Of a stretch of 64,000 nucleotides of DNA, positions 32,811 through 41,280 are shown one piece after another. The stretch's first letter is position 1, and each line of letters opens with the position of its first letter. A program made the position numbers and the translations under genes. The stretch is from Bacillota bacterium (GTDB lineage Bacteria > Bacillota > Dethiobacteria > Dethiobacterales > Dethiobacteraceae): NCBI GenBank assembly GCA_018725565.1, contig QLUR01000008.1, positions 1 to 64,000 of the forward strand, given 5' to 3'. The notes below the pieces were generated by a model. The model made no database searches, had not been told where the DNA came from, and saw only the letters and a list, made by a program, of their open reading frames with translations.

Positions 32811-33481
32811 TTGCTGTTTTTGATTTAGATGATACCCTTTATGAAGAACTGACCTTTGTCAGGAGCGGGTTTAAGGCTGTTGCCGGGTATATCAGTGACA
32901 GGTATAATATTTCTGCCGGACACACCCTGTCATATATGATGCAAAGGCTGGAAAAGGGCCGGGAACAGATATTTGACGATATGCTGACAGAGTTTGGTCT
33001 GTTAAGCAAAACCAATGTCAGGAAATGTGTGTCTCTCTATCGAGGTCACAAACCTGATATTTCCCTTTATCGCGAGGCGGCTGATTGCCTGGACAGGCTT
33101 GCCTGTGTTCCGGTTTACATTGTAACCGATGGCCATAAAATCGTACAAAAGAATAAACTGTTGGCATTAGGGCTGTACGAACGTGTTAAGTTTTGTTTCG
33201 TCACATACCAATACGGCATCAAATATTCCAAGCCGTCGCCTTACTGTTTTCATAAAATCTGCGCCAAAGAAAAAACGACTCCTGATAAGGTGGTCTATGT
33301 TGGGGACAACCCCCGTAAAGATTTTGTCGGTATTAAACCGTATGGCTTTAAAACTATACGTGTTTTAACCGGACAGTACAGGGAAGTGCAGATGGGCAAA
33401 GAGTATGAGGCGCATTTAAAGGTAAGTTCGCTTGCGGAGGTTAATCTGGAACTGCTGAGGCAATTTACCGGGGAACATTGA
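32807..33481 (+). CDS. HAD-superfamily hydrolase
   Basis: A 224-residue HAD phosphatase. Motif I is FDLDDTLYEE (nucleophile and acid Asp), motif II is IVTDGHK, motif III Lys is in KYSKPSPYCF and motif IV is VYVGDNPRKDFVG. The cap is helical, class I. It overlaps the SDR-ATP-grasp gene by four bases (GTGA), so it belongs to the same glycan operon. It may remove phosphate after PseI-type synthesis or act on a phosphorylated intermediate; it does not resemble PseG. AT-rich like the genes before it. Confidence 0.85.
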   Translation: MIAVFDLDDTLYEELTFVRSGFKAVAGYISDRYNISAGHTLSYMMQRLEKGREQIFDDMLTEFGLLSKTNVRKCVSLYRGHKPDISLYREAADCLDRLACVPVYIVTDGHKIVQKNKLLALGLYERVKFCFVTYQYGIKYSKPSPYCFHKICAKEKTTPDKVVYVGDNPRKDFVGIKPYGFKTIRVLTGQYREVQMGKEYEAHLKVSSLAEVNLELLRQFTGEH

Positions 33482-33529
33482 ACGGATAAAAGTACAAAGG
33501 CCATAAGGAAAGCAGAGGCGAAAACCCAA

Positions 33530-34570
33530 GTGTTTAAAATCAATAACCGGTTGATAGGGGAAGCTCAGCCTGTCTATATTGTAGCGGAAATGTCAGCCAA
33601 CCATCGTCAGGAATTCGCCGAAGCTGTCAGGTTGGTCGAGGCGGCGAAGGAGGCCGGCGCGGATGCGGTGAAGGTGCAGACTTATACCGCAGACACGCTG
33701 ACCATTAAATCGGAACAAGAATACTTTCGTATCGAACGTGGGCTGTGGGCCGGCAAAACGCTTTATGACCTGTACAGCGAGGCCTATATGCCCTGGGAGT
33801 GGCTGCCGGAATTAAAGAAACTGGCGGGCGATTTGGGACTTGATTTTTTTTCTACGGCTTTTGACCCGTCTGCTGTTGATTTTTTGGAACAGCACGGGGT
33901 TCCGGCTCACAAGGTGGCTTCTTTTGAGATTACGGACCTGCCGCTGATCAGCTATATGGCAAAGACAGGAAAGCCGCTGTTTATCTCCACGGGTATGGCG
34001 AGCCTGTCCGAGATTGACCAGGCCGTCTGCGCGGCCCGTGCCGGAGGGGCCACGGAGATTGCGCTGCTCAAGTGTACCAGTGCTTACCCTGCGCCTGCCG
34101 AGGAGATGAACCTGCGGACAATTCCGAACATGGCCGCTGCTTTTGACGTGCCGGCGGGGCTTTCCGACCATACTGCCGGCATCGCCGTACCTGTGGCGGC
34201 GGTGGCTCTGGGCGCCTGTATCGTGGAGAAGCATTTCACGCTGTCGCGCAGTTTAGGCGGCCCGGACGCCGCTTTCTCTCTGGAGCCGGCGGAGTTCCGG
34301 GAGATGGCGGAGGCTATCCGGACTACGGAGAAAGCGCTGGGAAAAGTCTGCTACGCCTCCGGGAAGCAGGAGGCGGCCAGCCGGGCCTTTCGCCGTTCCC
34401 TGTTTGTGGTCAGGGATATGGAGCGGGGCGAGGCGTTTACACTGGAGAACGTGCGTTCTATACGTCCGGCTGCCGGCCTGTCGCCGGCATTGCTGGAAAC
34501 AGTGCTTGGCCGGCGCGCCGCCTGTGCCGTCAAGCGCGGGACGCCGCTGGGCTGGGATTTGCTTTTTTAA
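33530..34570 (+). CDS. pseI: pseudaminic acid synthase (PseI/NeuB family)
   Basis: 346 residues. The NeuB barrel (about 1-280) has YIVAEMSANHRQEFAEAVRLVEAAKEAGADAVKVQTYTADTLT, FFSTAFDPSAVDFLEQHGVPAHKVASFEITDLPLI, ISTGMASLSEI, LLKCTSAYPAPAEEMNLR, GLSDHTAGI and EKHFTLSRSLGGPDAAFSLEP. A C-terminal antifreeze-like SAF domain follows from about 290. It condenses a 2,4-diacetamido hexose with phosphoenolpyruvate to give the nonulosonic acid. The motifs are closer to PseI than to sialic-acid NeuB (inference by eye). GTG follows AGAGGCG. GC-richer again than the preceding five genes. Confidence 0.9.
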   Translation: MFKINNRLIGEAQPVYIVAEMSANHRQEFAEAVRLVEAAKEAGADAVKVQTYTADTLTIKSEQEYFRIERGLWAGKTLYDLYSEAYMPWEWLPELKKLAGDLGLDFFSTAFDPSAVDFLEQHGVPAHKVASFEITDLPLISYMAKTGKPLFISTGMASLSEIDQAVCAARAGGATEIALLKCTSAYPAPAEEMNLRTIPNMAAAFDVPAGLSDHTAGIAVPVAAVALGACIVEKHFTLSRSLGGPDAAFSLEPAEFREMAEAIRTTEKALGKVCYASGKQEAASRAFRRSLFVVRDMERGEAFTLENVRSIRPAAGLSPALLETVLGRRAACAVKRGTPLGWDLLF

Positions 34571-34662
34571 AACACTTAAAGTGGGAATAAGGTTCATGGC
34601 AGGTGATTAAAAAAAGGGTTTTTGCAGTGGAAGCACAAATTCTTGCGGGGTGAATTGACACG

Positions 34663-35073
34663 ATGGACAGAGGACAACTAGTAAGGGAAACACTGGAGAC
34701 GGCAGCGGATTACAGCGGCAAGGCGGCGGAATTTATCGCGGCTATGGCCGCGAAAATTCAGGGCGGCGGCAGAGTTGAGCCTTCCGGGTGGGAAGATATG
34801 ATTAAAGGACTGGAATGGCTGGCAGAGGTATGCAGCGCTTTGGCGGGCGAACCCTCTTTAGGGCCGGCTGCGGCTGCCAAACTGAGCGGATTTGTTGCCG
34901 AGCTGCCGCCCATTTTGCAGGAACTTTCCCAGGCGATGGAAAAAAGAGACGTCGTCTCTTTGGGCGATTTTTTGGAGTACGAACTGGCCGAAAAGATTGC
35001 AGAACTGCATGAGACATTATTTTCTTGTGTTTGGCAGGAGAGCGGGGGCTTGACCGATACCGGTGCAAATTGA
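34663..35073 (+). CDS. unknown helical protein between pseI and maf
   Basis: 136 residues, predicted almost wholly helical, with no cysteine cluster or membrane segment. The mid-part GWEDMIKGLEWLAEVCSALAGEPSL and the end LPPILQELSQAMEKRDVVSLGDFLEYELAEKIAELHETL resemble small proteins found in clostridial and bacillar flagellar or glycan loci, but I cannot name the family. GGGGTGA precedes the ATG. It is likely cotranscribed with the Maf gene 28 bases downstream; an accessory or chaperone role is only a guess. Confidence 0.65.
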   Translation: MDRGQLVRETLETAADYSGKAAEFIAAMAAKIQGGGRVEPSGWEDMIKGLEWLAEVCSALAGEPSLGPAAAAKLSGFVAELPPILQELSQAMEKRDVVSLGDFLEYELAEKIAELHETLFSCVWQESGGLTDTGAN

Positions 35074-35100
35074 CCGCACAAAGCGGGAGGGGCACAGCTG

Positions 35101-36954
35101 ATGATCAAAAAAAACAAAGATTTATTTGCCCGGAATTTAAATATTCTTAAAGAAAAAGTGCCTGCCCTCAGCCAGAAATTGAGCAGCATTTCTGTTGACA
35201 AAGGGTTTTGGGTCGAAGAAGCGCGTACCGGCGCCCCGACCCTTATTTACCGTTCCGACGGACAGGAAACCTTCCTGCACAGCCGCTATGACCCGGAGAA
35301 GGAGGCGTGGCGCTGGGCGGAGGGCTTGGGCGACGAATGGGAGATGCTGGTCTTGTTTGGGCTGGGCCTGGGCTATCACCTGCTGGCTGTTTCCCGTCTC
35401 TATCCGGGCAAGCGGGTCATCCTGGTGGAAAACGATGAAAGACACCTGCTGCCGCCTCTTTACTATCTGAATTTGGCTTCGCTCACGCAAATTGACCTGA
35501 CGCTGGTCGTCGCCGCTGATGCGGCTGCGGCGGCGCAGCAGGTCAGCCGCATCATCTTTAATAATCTGGGCTACTCCCAGCAAATAAAAGTTTTGCCGGC
35601 CTACCAGTCGCTCTATCCCGCCTACTGGGCTGCCTTTCAGGATGAATTTTCAGACCAGCTGCTTTCATACAAAAGCGGTCTGGTGACTATCGGAGCACAC
35701 CGCTTGCGGTGGTGGAAAAACTACAGCGAAAATTTCCTGGAATACCTGGAAGCCCCGGGCGTCAACAGCTTGTTTGACAAGTTTGCCGGGGTCCCGGTGA
35801 TACTTGTGGCCGCCGGCCCGTCGTTGGCCAAAAATATTCATCTTCTGCCGGCCCTGCAGGATAAGGCCCTGATTTTGGCGGCCGGGTCCGCCATCGGTCC
35901 GCTTCTCCATTATGGTTTTCGCCCGCACCTGCTGCTGTCCTGTGACCCGACAGAAAACAATTACAACCATTTTGCCGGGTTGGACGGCCGCGAAATCCCT
36001 TTCATTTTCGCTTCGAGTCTTTATCATAAAATTGTCAGGGAATACCAGGGGCTAAAATTTTCTTTTGCGCTCGATACCATGAACAGCTGGCCCGACAAGG
36101 TTGCCGGCCGGGAAAAAGGGGTTTTGCACAGCGGCGCGACGGTGGCTGTTACCTGCTTTGACCTGGCCGTCAAACTGGGCGGCGATCCGATCATTTTTAT
36201 CGGGCAGGACCTGGCCTATACCGGAATGAAGACCCATGCCGAAGGCAACTTTTATGCCCGCGCAGTAGCGGACGGGGAGGAAAACGGACTTTTTCTGACG
36301 GAAGGCAACAATGGCCCTGTTTACACCACAAAGGCCCTGTGGACGATGAAACTGCACCTGGAAAGGCTGATTAGCGCTGCCAGGCAGGAACGCCGCATCA
36401 TTAACGCTACCGAGGGCGGCGCTATCCTCAGGGGTACAGAAATAATGCCTTTAGCTGAGGCGGCGGAGCGGTACTGCCGCTTGCCCCGTCCGGTAAAGGA
36501 CACCATCCTGGCCGCCGGACGGCAGCGCTCCAGTCTCACTGAGGACGAAGCCGGCCGGCTGGCGGCAGCGCTGGCCAGATTGCGCCGGCAGGCGCAACAT
36601 TGTGCCCATAGTCTGGCACAGGCCAAAGCGACTGCCGGACAACTGCAACCCGGCGAGTCCGGGCAGGCTGTTACGCCTGAACAGTTGAGCGGTGCGGAAA
36701 AAAAATTTAAAAGGATGGAGAAAAGGGTATTGGAAACCGAGCTGTACCGCCATTTTATCAGGTCAATGATGTTTGACCTGCTGACTATCACGGCGATGAC
36801 CGCCAGCAAAAAAATAGCTGATTCGGAGGACATCGCCGACAAAGCCGGGCAGGTGGCCAACGGGTTTGTTACCTGGTTCAGGACGGTTGCCGAGGCGGCC
36901 GAGTATCTGGAACAAGAAGTAATCCAGCCGGTGGAGGCGCGGCTGCGGGGCTGA
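35101..36954 (+). CDS. motility accessory factor (Maf) glycosyltransferase, DUF115
   Basis: 617 residues. The central DUF115/MptE-like domain (about 200-420) carries VPVILVAAGPSLAKNIHLLPAL, ALILAAGSAIGPLLHYGFRPHLLLSCDPTENNYNHF and DPIIFIGQDLAYTGMKTHAEG, the family's nucleotide-sugar binding and Asp/His positions. The N-terminal domain (LVLFGLGLGYHL) is Rossmann-like and the C-terminus is helical. Maf proteins transfer pseudaminic or legionaminic acid from CMP to Ser/Thr of flagellin in the cytoplasm. This fits exactly between pseI and the flagellar genes. GGGAGGGG precedes the ATG. Confidence 0.88.
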   Translation: MIKKNKDLFARNLNILKEKVPALSQKLSSISVDKGFWVEEARTGAPTLIYRSDGQETFLHSRYDPEKEAWRWAEGLGDEWEMLVLFGLGLGYHLLAVSRLYPGKRVILVENDERHLLPPLYYLNLASLTQIDLTLVVAADAAAAAQQVSRIIFNNLGYSQQIKVLPAYQSLYPAYWAAFQDEFSDQLLSYKSGLVTIGAHRLRWWKNYSENFLEYLEAPGVNSLFDKFAGVPVILVAAGPSLAKNIHLLPALQDKALILAAGSAIGPLLHYGFRPHLLLSCDPTENNYNHFAGLDGREIPFIFASSLYHKIVREYQGLKFSFALDTMNSWPDKVAGREKGVLHSGATVAVTCFDLAVKLGGDPIIFIGQDLAYTGMKTHAEGNFYARAVADGEENGLFLTEGNNGPVYTTKALWTMKLHLERLISAARQERRIINATEGGAILRGTEIMPLAEAAERYCRLPRPVKDTILAAGRQRSSLTEDEAGRLAAALARLRRQAQHCAHSLAQAKATAGQLQPGESGQAVTPEQLSGAEKKFKRMEKRVLETELYRHFIRSMMFDLLTITAMTASKKIADSEDIADKAGQVANGFVTWFRTVAEAAEYLEQEVIQPVEARLRG

Positions 36955-36978
36955 TACAGCCCTATTTTTTTTGGGCGC

Positions 36979-37005
36979 TAAAGTTTTTGTCAGCCTTGCC
37001 GATAA
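36979..37005 (+). promoter_or_regulatory. sigma-28 (SigD/FliA) promoter before flgM
   Basis: TAAA (36979-36982), 15 bases, then GCCGATAA (36998-37005): a full match to the flagellar sigma-28 consensus, about 70 bases before flgM. Confidence 0.92.
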
Positions 37006-37074
37006 CCCATACGACAGGACAACTTAGCGCAGATAGCGCAGATAGAATATGCAAGTATGAGGAGGACTTAAGCG

Positions 37075-37356
37075 ATGAAAATTTATAACAATAGCGGAGT
37101 GTCCCTTGACAAGCTGTACCCGCGCCAGCTGGAAGAGAAACAGGGGGAGGCGGCCAGGCCGCGGGAAGAGCAGCGCACCGATACTTTGTCCATCTCCGGG
37201 GAGGCGGCCAAGGTTCGGGAGGCGGCCCAGGCGGCGGAAGCGCTGGAAGAGACGCGGATGGAAAGAGTGCAGCACTTGCAGGCCAGCATCCTGCAGGGGA
37301 GCTTTGCTGCCGACAGCAGCAAAATAGCGGCGGCTATGCTGCACAGGAGACCTTAA
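37075..37356 (+). CDS. flgM: anti-sigma-28 factor FlgM
   Basis: 93 residues. The C-terminal half (DTLSISGEAAKVREAAQAAEALEETRMERVQHLQASILQGSFAADSSKIAAAMLHR) matches the sigma-binding region of FlgM; the N-terminal half is short and unstructured. It holds SigD/FliA inactive until the hook is done. Starts with ATG after GAGGAC. It stands under its own sigma-28 promoter, so it forms the usual negative feedback loop. Confidence 0.88.
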   Translation: MKIYNNSGVSLDKLYPRQLEEKQGEAARPREEQRTDTLSISGEAAKVREAAQAAEALEETRMERVQHLQASILQGSFAADSSKIAAAMLHRRP

Positions 37357-37364
37357 CAGCTCTG

Positions 37365-37402
37365 CCCCCCTCACCCTAACCCTCTCCCAGGGGGAGAGGG
37401 GA
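37365..37402. repeat. CCCTCACCC-type intergenic repeat, copy 1
   Basis: A stretch starting CCCCCTCACCCTAACCCT and ending GGGGGAGAGGGG, with an internal hairpin CCTCTCCC/GGGAGAGG. The same unit occurs in the other orientation at 42261-42297. It resembles a repeat found between genes in many bacterial genomes. Confidence 0.75.
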
Positions 37403-37465
37403 TTTGCAGTGATTCTATGCTCCCGGTGAGGGGGAGGAGAGGGAAGCCGAGGAAGGGGTGCGAGG

Positions 37466-37936
37466 ATGAATTATGCGGCTTTAGGCGAGGTACTCAGGCG
37501 GCAGGCTGCTGTCATGGCGCAGCTGCAATCTTTGCTGGAAGAGGGAAGGCAGGCGCTGGTGGCCAACGACCCGTACCGGCTCCAGGAGGTTGAGCGGGAG
37601 AAAAGCCTTGTTCAGCAGGAGCTGCAGTTTCTTGAAGAGAAGCGCAGCGACCTCTGTCCGGCCGGCAAAACACTATCCGCCCTGGTGGAGAGTGCGCCGC
37701 CGGAATACAAACAGCAGTTGGCCGGGCTGATGGAGAAGTTGCGCACTTTTTGCGCCAGGCTGCAGGAGGCGCATCATTTAAATAAGCTGCTGCTGGAGCA
37801 GTCGCTGGCTTATGTCCGGTTGCTGCAGCAGGCTTTGCTGGCGGAGCGGGGTATGTTTTACGGGCGCGGCGGCCACCTGCAGCAGGGGGACCTGTGCCAG
37901 GCCGCGCAGTTGCGTATCTTGAACGAAACGGCTTAA
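37466..37936 (+). CDS. flgN: FlgN-family flagellar export chaperone
   Basis: 156 residues, helical throughout with heptad-like spacing (LRRQAAVMAQLQSLLEEGRQALVANDPYRLQEVEREKSLVQQELQFLEEKR). This fits the FlgN chaperone of hook-filament junction proteins FlgK and FlgL, whose genes follow directly. ATG lies after GGAAGGGG and the gene is spaced 16 bases from flgK. Confidence 0.8.
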   Translation: MNYAALGEVLRRQAAVMAQLQSLLEEGRQALVANDPYRLQEVEREKSLVQQELQFLEEKRSDLCPAGKTLSALVESAPPEYKQQLAGLMEKLRTFCARLQEAHHLNKLLLEQSLAYVRLLQQALLAERGMFYGRGGHLQQGDLCQAAQLRILNETA

Positions 37937-37952
37937 GAAGGGCGGGGAAGGA

Positions 37953-39362
37953 ATGTCGGCTTTTTTTGGTTTACAGATCGCCCGGCGGGCCCTGATGGCC
38001 CAGCAGCGGGCCATGGAAGTGACGGGCCACAATATCGCCAACGCCAATACGCCGGGGTTTTCCCGCCAGCAGGCGCTGATGGCCACAGCCGCCCCTTTCC
38101 CCTACCCGGCGGCCAATGCTCCGGCGGGCGGCGCCTGGCAGCTGGGCAGCGGGGTGGAGGTCACGGCCATCCGGCGGGTGCGCGACTCTTTTTTGGACTA
38201 CCAGTTCCGCACCGCAACCCACTCGCTAGGCTACTGGGAGGCCAGCCGGGAGGTGCTCTCCCAGGTGGAGATGACTTTTCTGGAGCCTTCGGAAAACGGG
38301 TTGGCCAACCTGTTGAGTGAGTTCTGGGGCGCCTGGCAGGAGCTGAGCAAGAACCCGGAAAGTATGCCGGTGCGTGTTTCCCTGCGGGAAAAGGCGCGGA
38401 GCCTGACCGATACCGTCCGCCTGATGTACAGTAATATCGAAGACCTGCGCCAGGGAGTGGCGCTGGACATGGCCAGCAAAGTGGCGGAAGTAAACGCGCT
38501 GGCCGGGCAGCTGGTTGATTTAAACCGGCAGATTGTCCGGGTTTCCGCCCTCGGCCAGCACCCCAATGACCTGCTGGACCAGCGGGACCTGCTGCTGGAC
38601 CGCTTAAGCCGCCGGATGAGTATCACGCTGGCCTACAAGCCGAACGGCGCGGTGGAGGTTTATGCCGGCAACCGCGTCTTGGTGCAGGAGGCGCAGGCCT
38701 TTACCCTGCGGGCGGAGGTCGGCACCGTAACGGCCTCCATTAACTGGGAGAGAAACGGCCATCCGGCCGACATCCGGGACGGGGACCTGCGGGCTTTGCT
38801 TGACGCTTACAACACCCTGCTGCCCGGCTACCAGGAGGGGCTGAACGAATTGGTGCGGGGGCTGGCAGCTGAGGTGAACACTGAACACCGGGGCGGATAT
38901 GGCCTGAACAATGCTACCGGGATCGATTTCTTTGCGCCTATCGCGGCGGGAGACGTGCCGGAGGCGCTGTTTTTCCGGCTTTCGGACCAAGTGCTGGCTG
39001 ATGTGAATAACATCGCCGCCGCCGCCGGCGCCGACCGGCCGGGCGACGGCAGCGTGGCTTTGGAGATTGCCCGCCTGCGGGCGGGATTGACCATGCAGGG
39101 CGGGACTGTTACTTTTGAAAGCTACTACCAGAACCTGATTGCCCGTATGGGTACCGAAGGGGAGGAGGCCGGCCGCCTGGTCAACCTGCAGGGCCAGCTG
39201 GTCAAGGCGCTGGAAATCCGCCGGGAAGAAGCGGCCGGCGTTTCGCTGGACGAGGAAATGCTGAACCTGGTCCAGTTTCAGCACGCCTACCAGGCAGCGG
39301 CGCGGTTTGCATCCCAAATGGACGAGATGCTCGATGTGCTGATTAACCGCGCCTTCCGCTAA
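37953..39362 (+). CDS. flgK: flagellar hook-associated protein 1 FlgK
   Basis: 469 residues. The N-terminus is FFGLQIARRALMAQQRAMEVTGHNIANANTPGFSRQQAL, the rod/hook family motif with the ANANTPGFSRQ box. The FlgK coiled coil (DLRQGVALDMASKVAEVNALAGQLVDLNRQIVRV) is near 165-200. The C-terminus ends VSLDEEMLNLVQFQHAYQAAARFASQMDEMLDVLINRAF, shared by all axial proteins. It forms the first ring at the hook-filament junction. GGGGAAGGA before the ATG. Confidence 0.95.
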   Translation: MSAFFGLQIARRALMAQQRAMEVTGHNIANANTPGFSRQQALMATAAPFPYPAANAPAGGAWQLGSGVEVTAIRRVRDSFLDYQFRTATHSLGYWEASREVLSQVEMTFLEPSENGLANLLSEFWGAWQELSKNPESMPVRVSLREKARSLTDTVRLMYSNIEDLRQGVALDMASKVAEVNALAGQLVDLNRQIVRVSALGQHPNDLLDQRDLLLDRLSRRMSITLAYKPNGAVEVYAGNRVLVQEAQAFTLRAEVGTVTASINWERNGHPADIRDGDLRALLDAYNTLLPGYQEGLNELVRGLAAEVNTEHRGGYGLNNATGIDFFAPIAAGDVPEALFFRLSDQVLADVNNIAAAAGADRPGDGSVALEIARLRAGLTMQGGTVTFESYYQNLIARMGTEGEEAGRLVNLQGQLVKALEIRREEAAGVSLDEEMLNLVQFQHAYQAAARFASQMDEMLDVLINRAFR

Positions 39363-39459
39363 CCGAAAAGCATCTTTGCCGGATTCATGGCATCTATCCA
39401 GATGGCTGCAGATATTCGCAGGGGCAGGGTATGCTCTGCCCGGAAGAGGGTGAAAATTA

Positions 39460-40362
39460 ATGCGGGTTACCAACAAGATGATGGCGCAAACGGTGCAGCG
39501 CAACATGCATATGAACGCGCAGCGCATGAACAGGCTGCATGAGCAGCTGTCCAGCGGCAAAAAGGTCAGCCGGCCGTCGGAAGACGCGGTGGCCGTGTCC
39601 AGAAGCATGGCGCTGACGGCGGCACTGGCTCGCAACGAGCAGTTTGTGAGCAACATTGACGATACGCTATCCTGGCTCAACGCCACCGACGTCACGCTCG
39701 GCAATGTTACCGACCTGCTGCAGCGCGTCCGGGAGCTGGTCATCTTCAGTGCCAATGACCTCCGCTCACCGGCGGAACGTGAGGCTGTCGCCGCGGAAGT
39801 CGACCAGCTGCTGAACCACCTGGTGGAGCTGGGCAATATGGAGCATGGCGGGCGCCATCTGTTCGGCGGCTTTAGGACCACCGCCCCGCCGTACAGCCGT
39901 ACCGGGGATACCTTTGCTTACCAGGGAGATGACGGCATTCTTAACCACGAAGTTTCCCCGTTTGCCACCGTGGAGGCCAATGTGCACGGCAGCGCCCTGT
40001 TTGGCGACCTGCCCGGTGATCCGGGCACCGCCGTCTTTTACAAGCTGCTGGAGGTCCGTGACGCTATCCGGGACGGTGATGCGGGGCAGCTTTCCGGGAC
40101 GCTGCTGGGCGAAGTGGATACGATAATGACTAATGTGTTAATCCAGCGTTCCCTGCTGGGCGCCCGTGCCAACCGCCTGGAAACGGGCCGGCAGCGCTTC
40201 GGCATGGAGGAACTGAATATCCGGGAACTGCGCTCCCGCGTGGAGGACATTGATTACGCCCGCCTGCTGACGGAATTCAAAATGCAGGAAAGCATTTACC
40301 AGGCCTCGCTGGCCACCGCCGCGCGGGTGATTACGCCGACGCTGCTGCAGTTCCTGAGCTGA
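39460..40362 (+). CDS. flgL: flagellar hook-associated protein 3 FlgL
   Basis: 300 residues with the flagellin-like ends RVTNKMMAQTVQRNMHMNAQRMNRLHEQLSSGKKVSRPSEDAVAVSRSMAL at the N-terminus and ALLTEFKMQESIYQASLATAARVITPTLLQFL at the C-terminus. It makes the second junction ring between FlgK and the filament. GAGGGTGA lies before the ATG. Slightly variable middle domain; length typical. Confidence 0.95.
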   Translation: MRVTNKMMAQTVQRNMHMNAQRMNRLHEQLSSGKKVSRPSEDAVAVSRSMALTAALARNEQFVSNIDDTLSWLNATDVTLGNVTDLLQRVRELVIFSANDLRSPAEREAVAAEVDQLLNHLVELGNMEHGGRHLFGGFRTTAPPYSRTGDTFAYQGDDGILNHEVSPFATVEANVHGSALFGDLPGDPGTAVFYKLLEVRDAIRDGDAGQLSGTLLGEVDTIMTNVLIQRSLLGARANRLETGRQRFGMEELNIRELRSRVEDIDYARLLTEFKMQESIYQASLATAARVITPTLLQFLS

Positions 40363-40432
40363 CAACTGCAGTGCAAAGTCTAAGGCTCTGCTCTGAGGTA
40401 TCGGCCCTTCTGACAAAAATGAGGTGAGAAGA

Positions 40433-40867
40433 ATGAAGCTTGCTTTCAACACCAGGGCCGCCGAAGCGGTGGAGGTTACATTTCCCTCCGGACTGGTCGG
40501 CTTTGAGGAGGTAAAGCGTTACCTGCTGGCAGAGTTGCCCGGCCAGGCCCACTTTTGCCGCCTGACGGCCCAGTGCGGGAGTCTGACCCTGCTGCTGTTC
40601 AACCCGTTTGCCGCTTTCCCGGCTTATGAGCTGGCTCTGGCAGCGCACGATACCGCGGAGCTGGCCCTTCCCGGGCCGCAGCAGGCGCTGGTGCTGGTGA
40701 CGGTAACCATCCCCGGCGATAACGTGCGCCAGGCCACGGTGAACCTGGCCGCCCCGCTGGTGATTAATGCCGGCAACCGCCTGGGCCGGCAGGTAGTCCT
40801 TGCCGACGGACGCTACCGGCTGAAGGAGCCGCTGTTCGCCGCGGCGGGCCAGGCTCGCTGCGGCTAG
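40433..40867 (+). CDS. fliW: flagellar assembly factor FliW
   Basis: 144 residues. The opening is typical of FliW ([32 protein letters not shown]), as are [39 protein letters not shown] in the second half. FliW binds both flagellin and CsrA; when flagellin is exported, free FliW sequesters CsrA and releases hag translation. It sits just before csrA and hag, the usual order. ATG at 40433 follows GAGGTGAG; an in-frame GTG at 40424 is inside that site. Confidence 0.92.
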   Translation: MKLAFNTRAAEAVEVTFPSGLVGFEEVKRYLLAELPGQAHFCRLTAQCGSLTLLLFNPFAAFPAYELALAAHDTAELALPGPQQALVLVTVTIPGDNVRQATVNLAAPLVINAGNRLGRQVVLADGRYRLKEPLFAAAGQARCG

Positions 40868-40877
40868 TGAGGCGCCC

Positions 40878-41153
40878 ATGCTGGTACTGACGCGCAAGAA
40901 AAGCCAAAGTATTATCATCGGCGGGAAAGACAGCCCGGGCGACGGGAAAATTGAAGTTGTAATCCTGGACGTTTCGGGCGAAACGGTGCGGCTTGGCATC
41001 CGCGGCCCGCGGGAAATCGCCGTCTACCGCAAGGAGCTGTACGAGGCCATCCGTGAGGAAAATATCAGGGCGGCACAGGCGGCCGGCGATTTGCCTCCCG
41101 GCTTGGACGCTCTTTTGACGACTGATCTGGAACTGCCGGGGGATAAGGACTAA
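40878..41153 (+). CDS. csrA: carbon storage/translation regulator CsrA
   Basis: 91 residues with the classic [16 protein letters not shown] start and [34 protein letters not shown]. An extra loop KDSPGDGK sits between the first two strands, and the C-terminal tail of about 25 residues is longer than in Bacillus CsrA (~74). It blocks hag translation by binding GGA sites in the leader. The stop codon overlaps the sigma-28 promoter of hag. Confidence 0.93.
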   Translation: MLVLTRKKSQSIIIGGKDSPGDGKIEVVILDVSGETVRLGIRGPREIAVYRKELYEAIREENIRAAQAAGDLPPGLDALLTTDLELPGDKD

Positions 41154-41177
41154 AGTATTGCCAGGTATTGCCGATAA
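41151..41177 (+). promoter_or_regulatory. sigma-28 (SigD/FliA) promoter of hag
   Basis: TAAA (41151-41154), 15 bases, GCCGATAA (41170-41177): perfect sigma-28 consensus, about 105 bases before the flagellin ATG. The long leader has room for CsrA sites. Confidence 0.93.
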
Positions 41178-41235
41178 TTATAATAGGTTTTAAGTCCCGA
41201 CATTTTAGCGGCCGCAGGTGGAGGGATTTGAAATA

Positions 41236-41271
41236 GGGGCAGGGAAGCCCCGCAAAATTTATCCAGGGAGG
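41236..41271 (+). promoter_or_regulatory. CsrA-type binding region in the hag leader
   Basis: GGGGC (41236-41240) and GCCCC (41247-41251) form a hairpin whose loop AGGGAA holds a GGA, the form CsrA prefers. A second GGA lies in the ribosome binding site AGGGAGG (41265-41271). This two-site layout is the one known for Bacillus hag. Confidence 0.72.
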
Positions 41272-41280
41272 ATGAAACAA

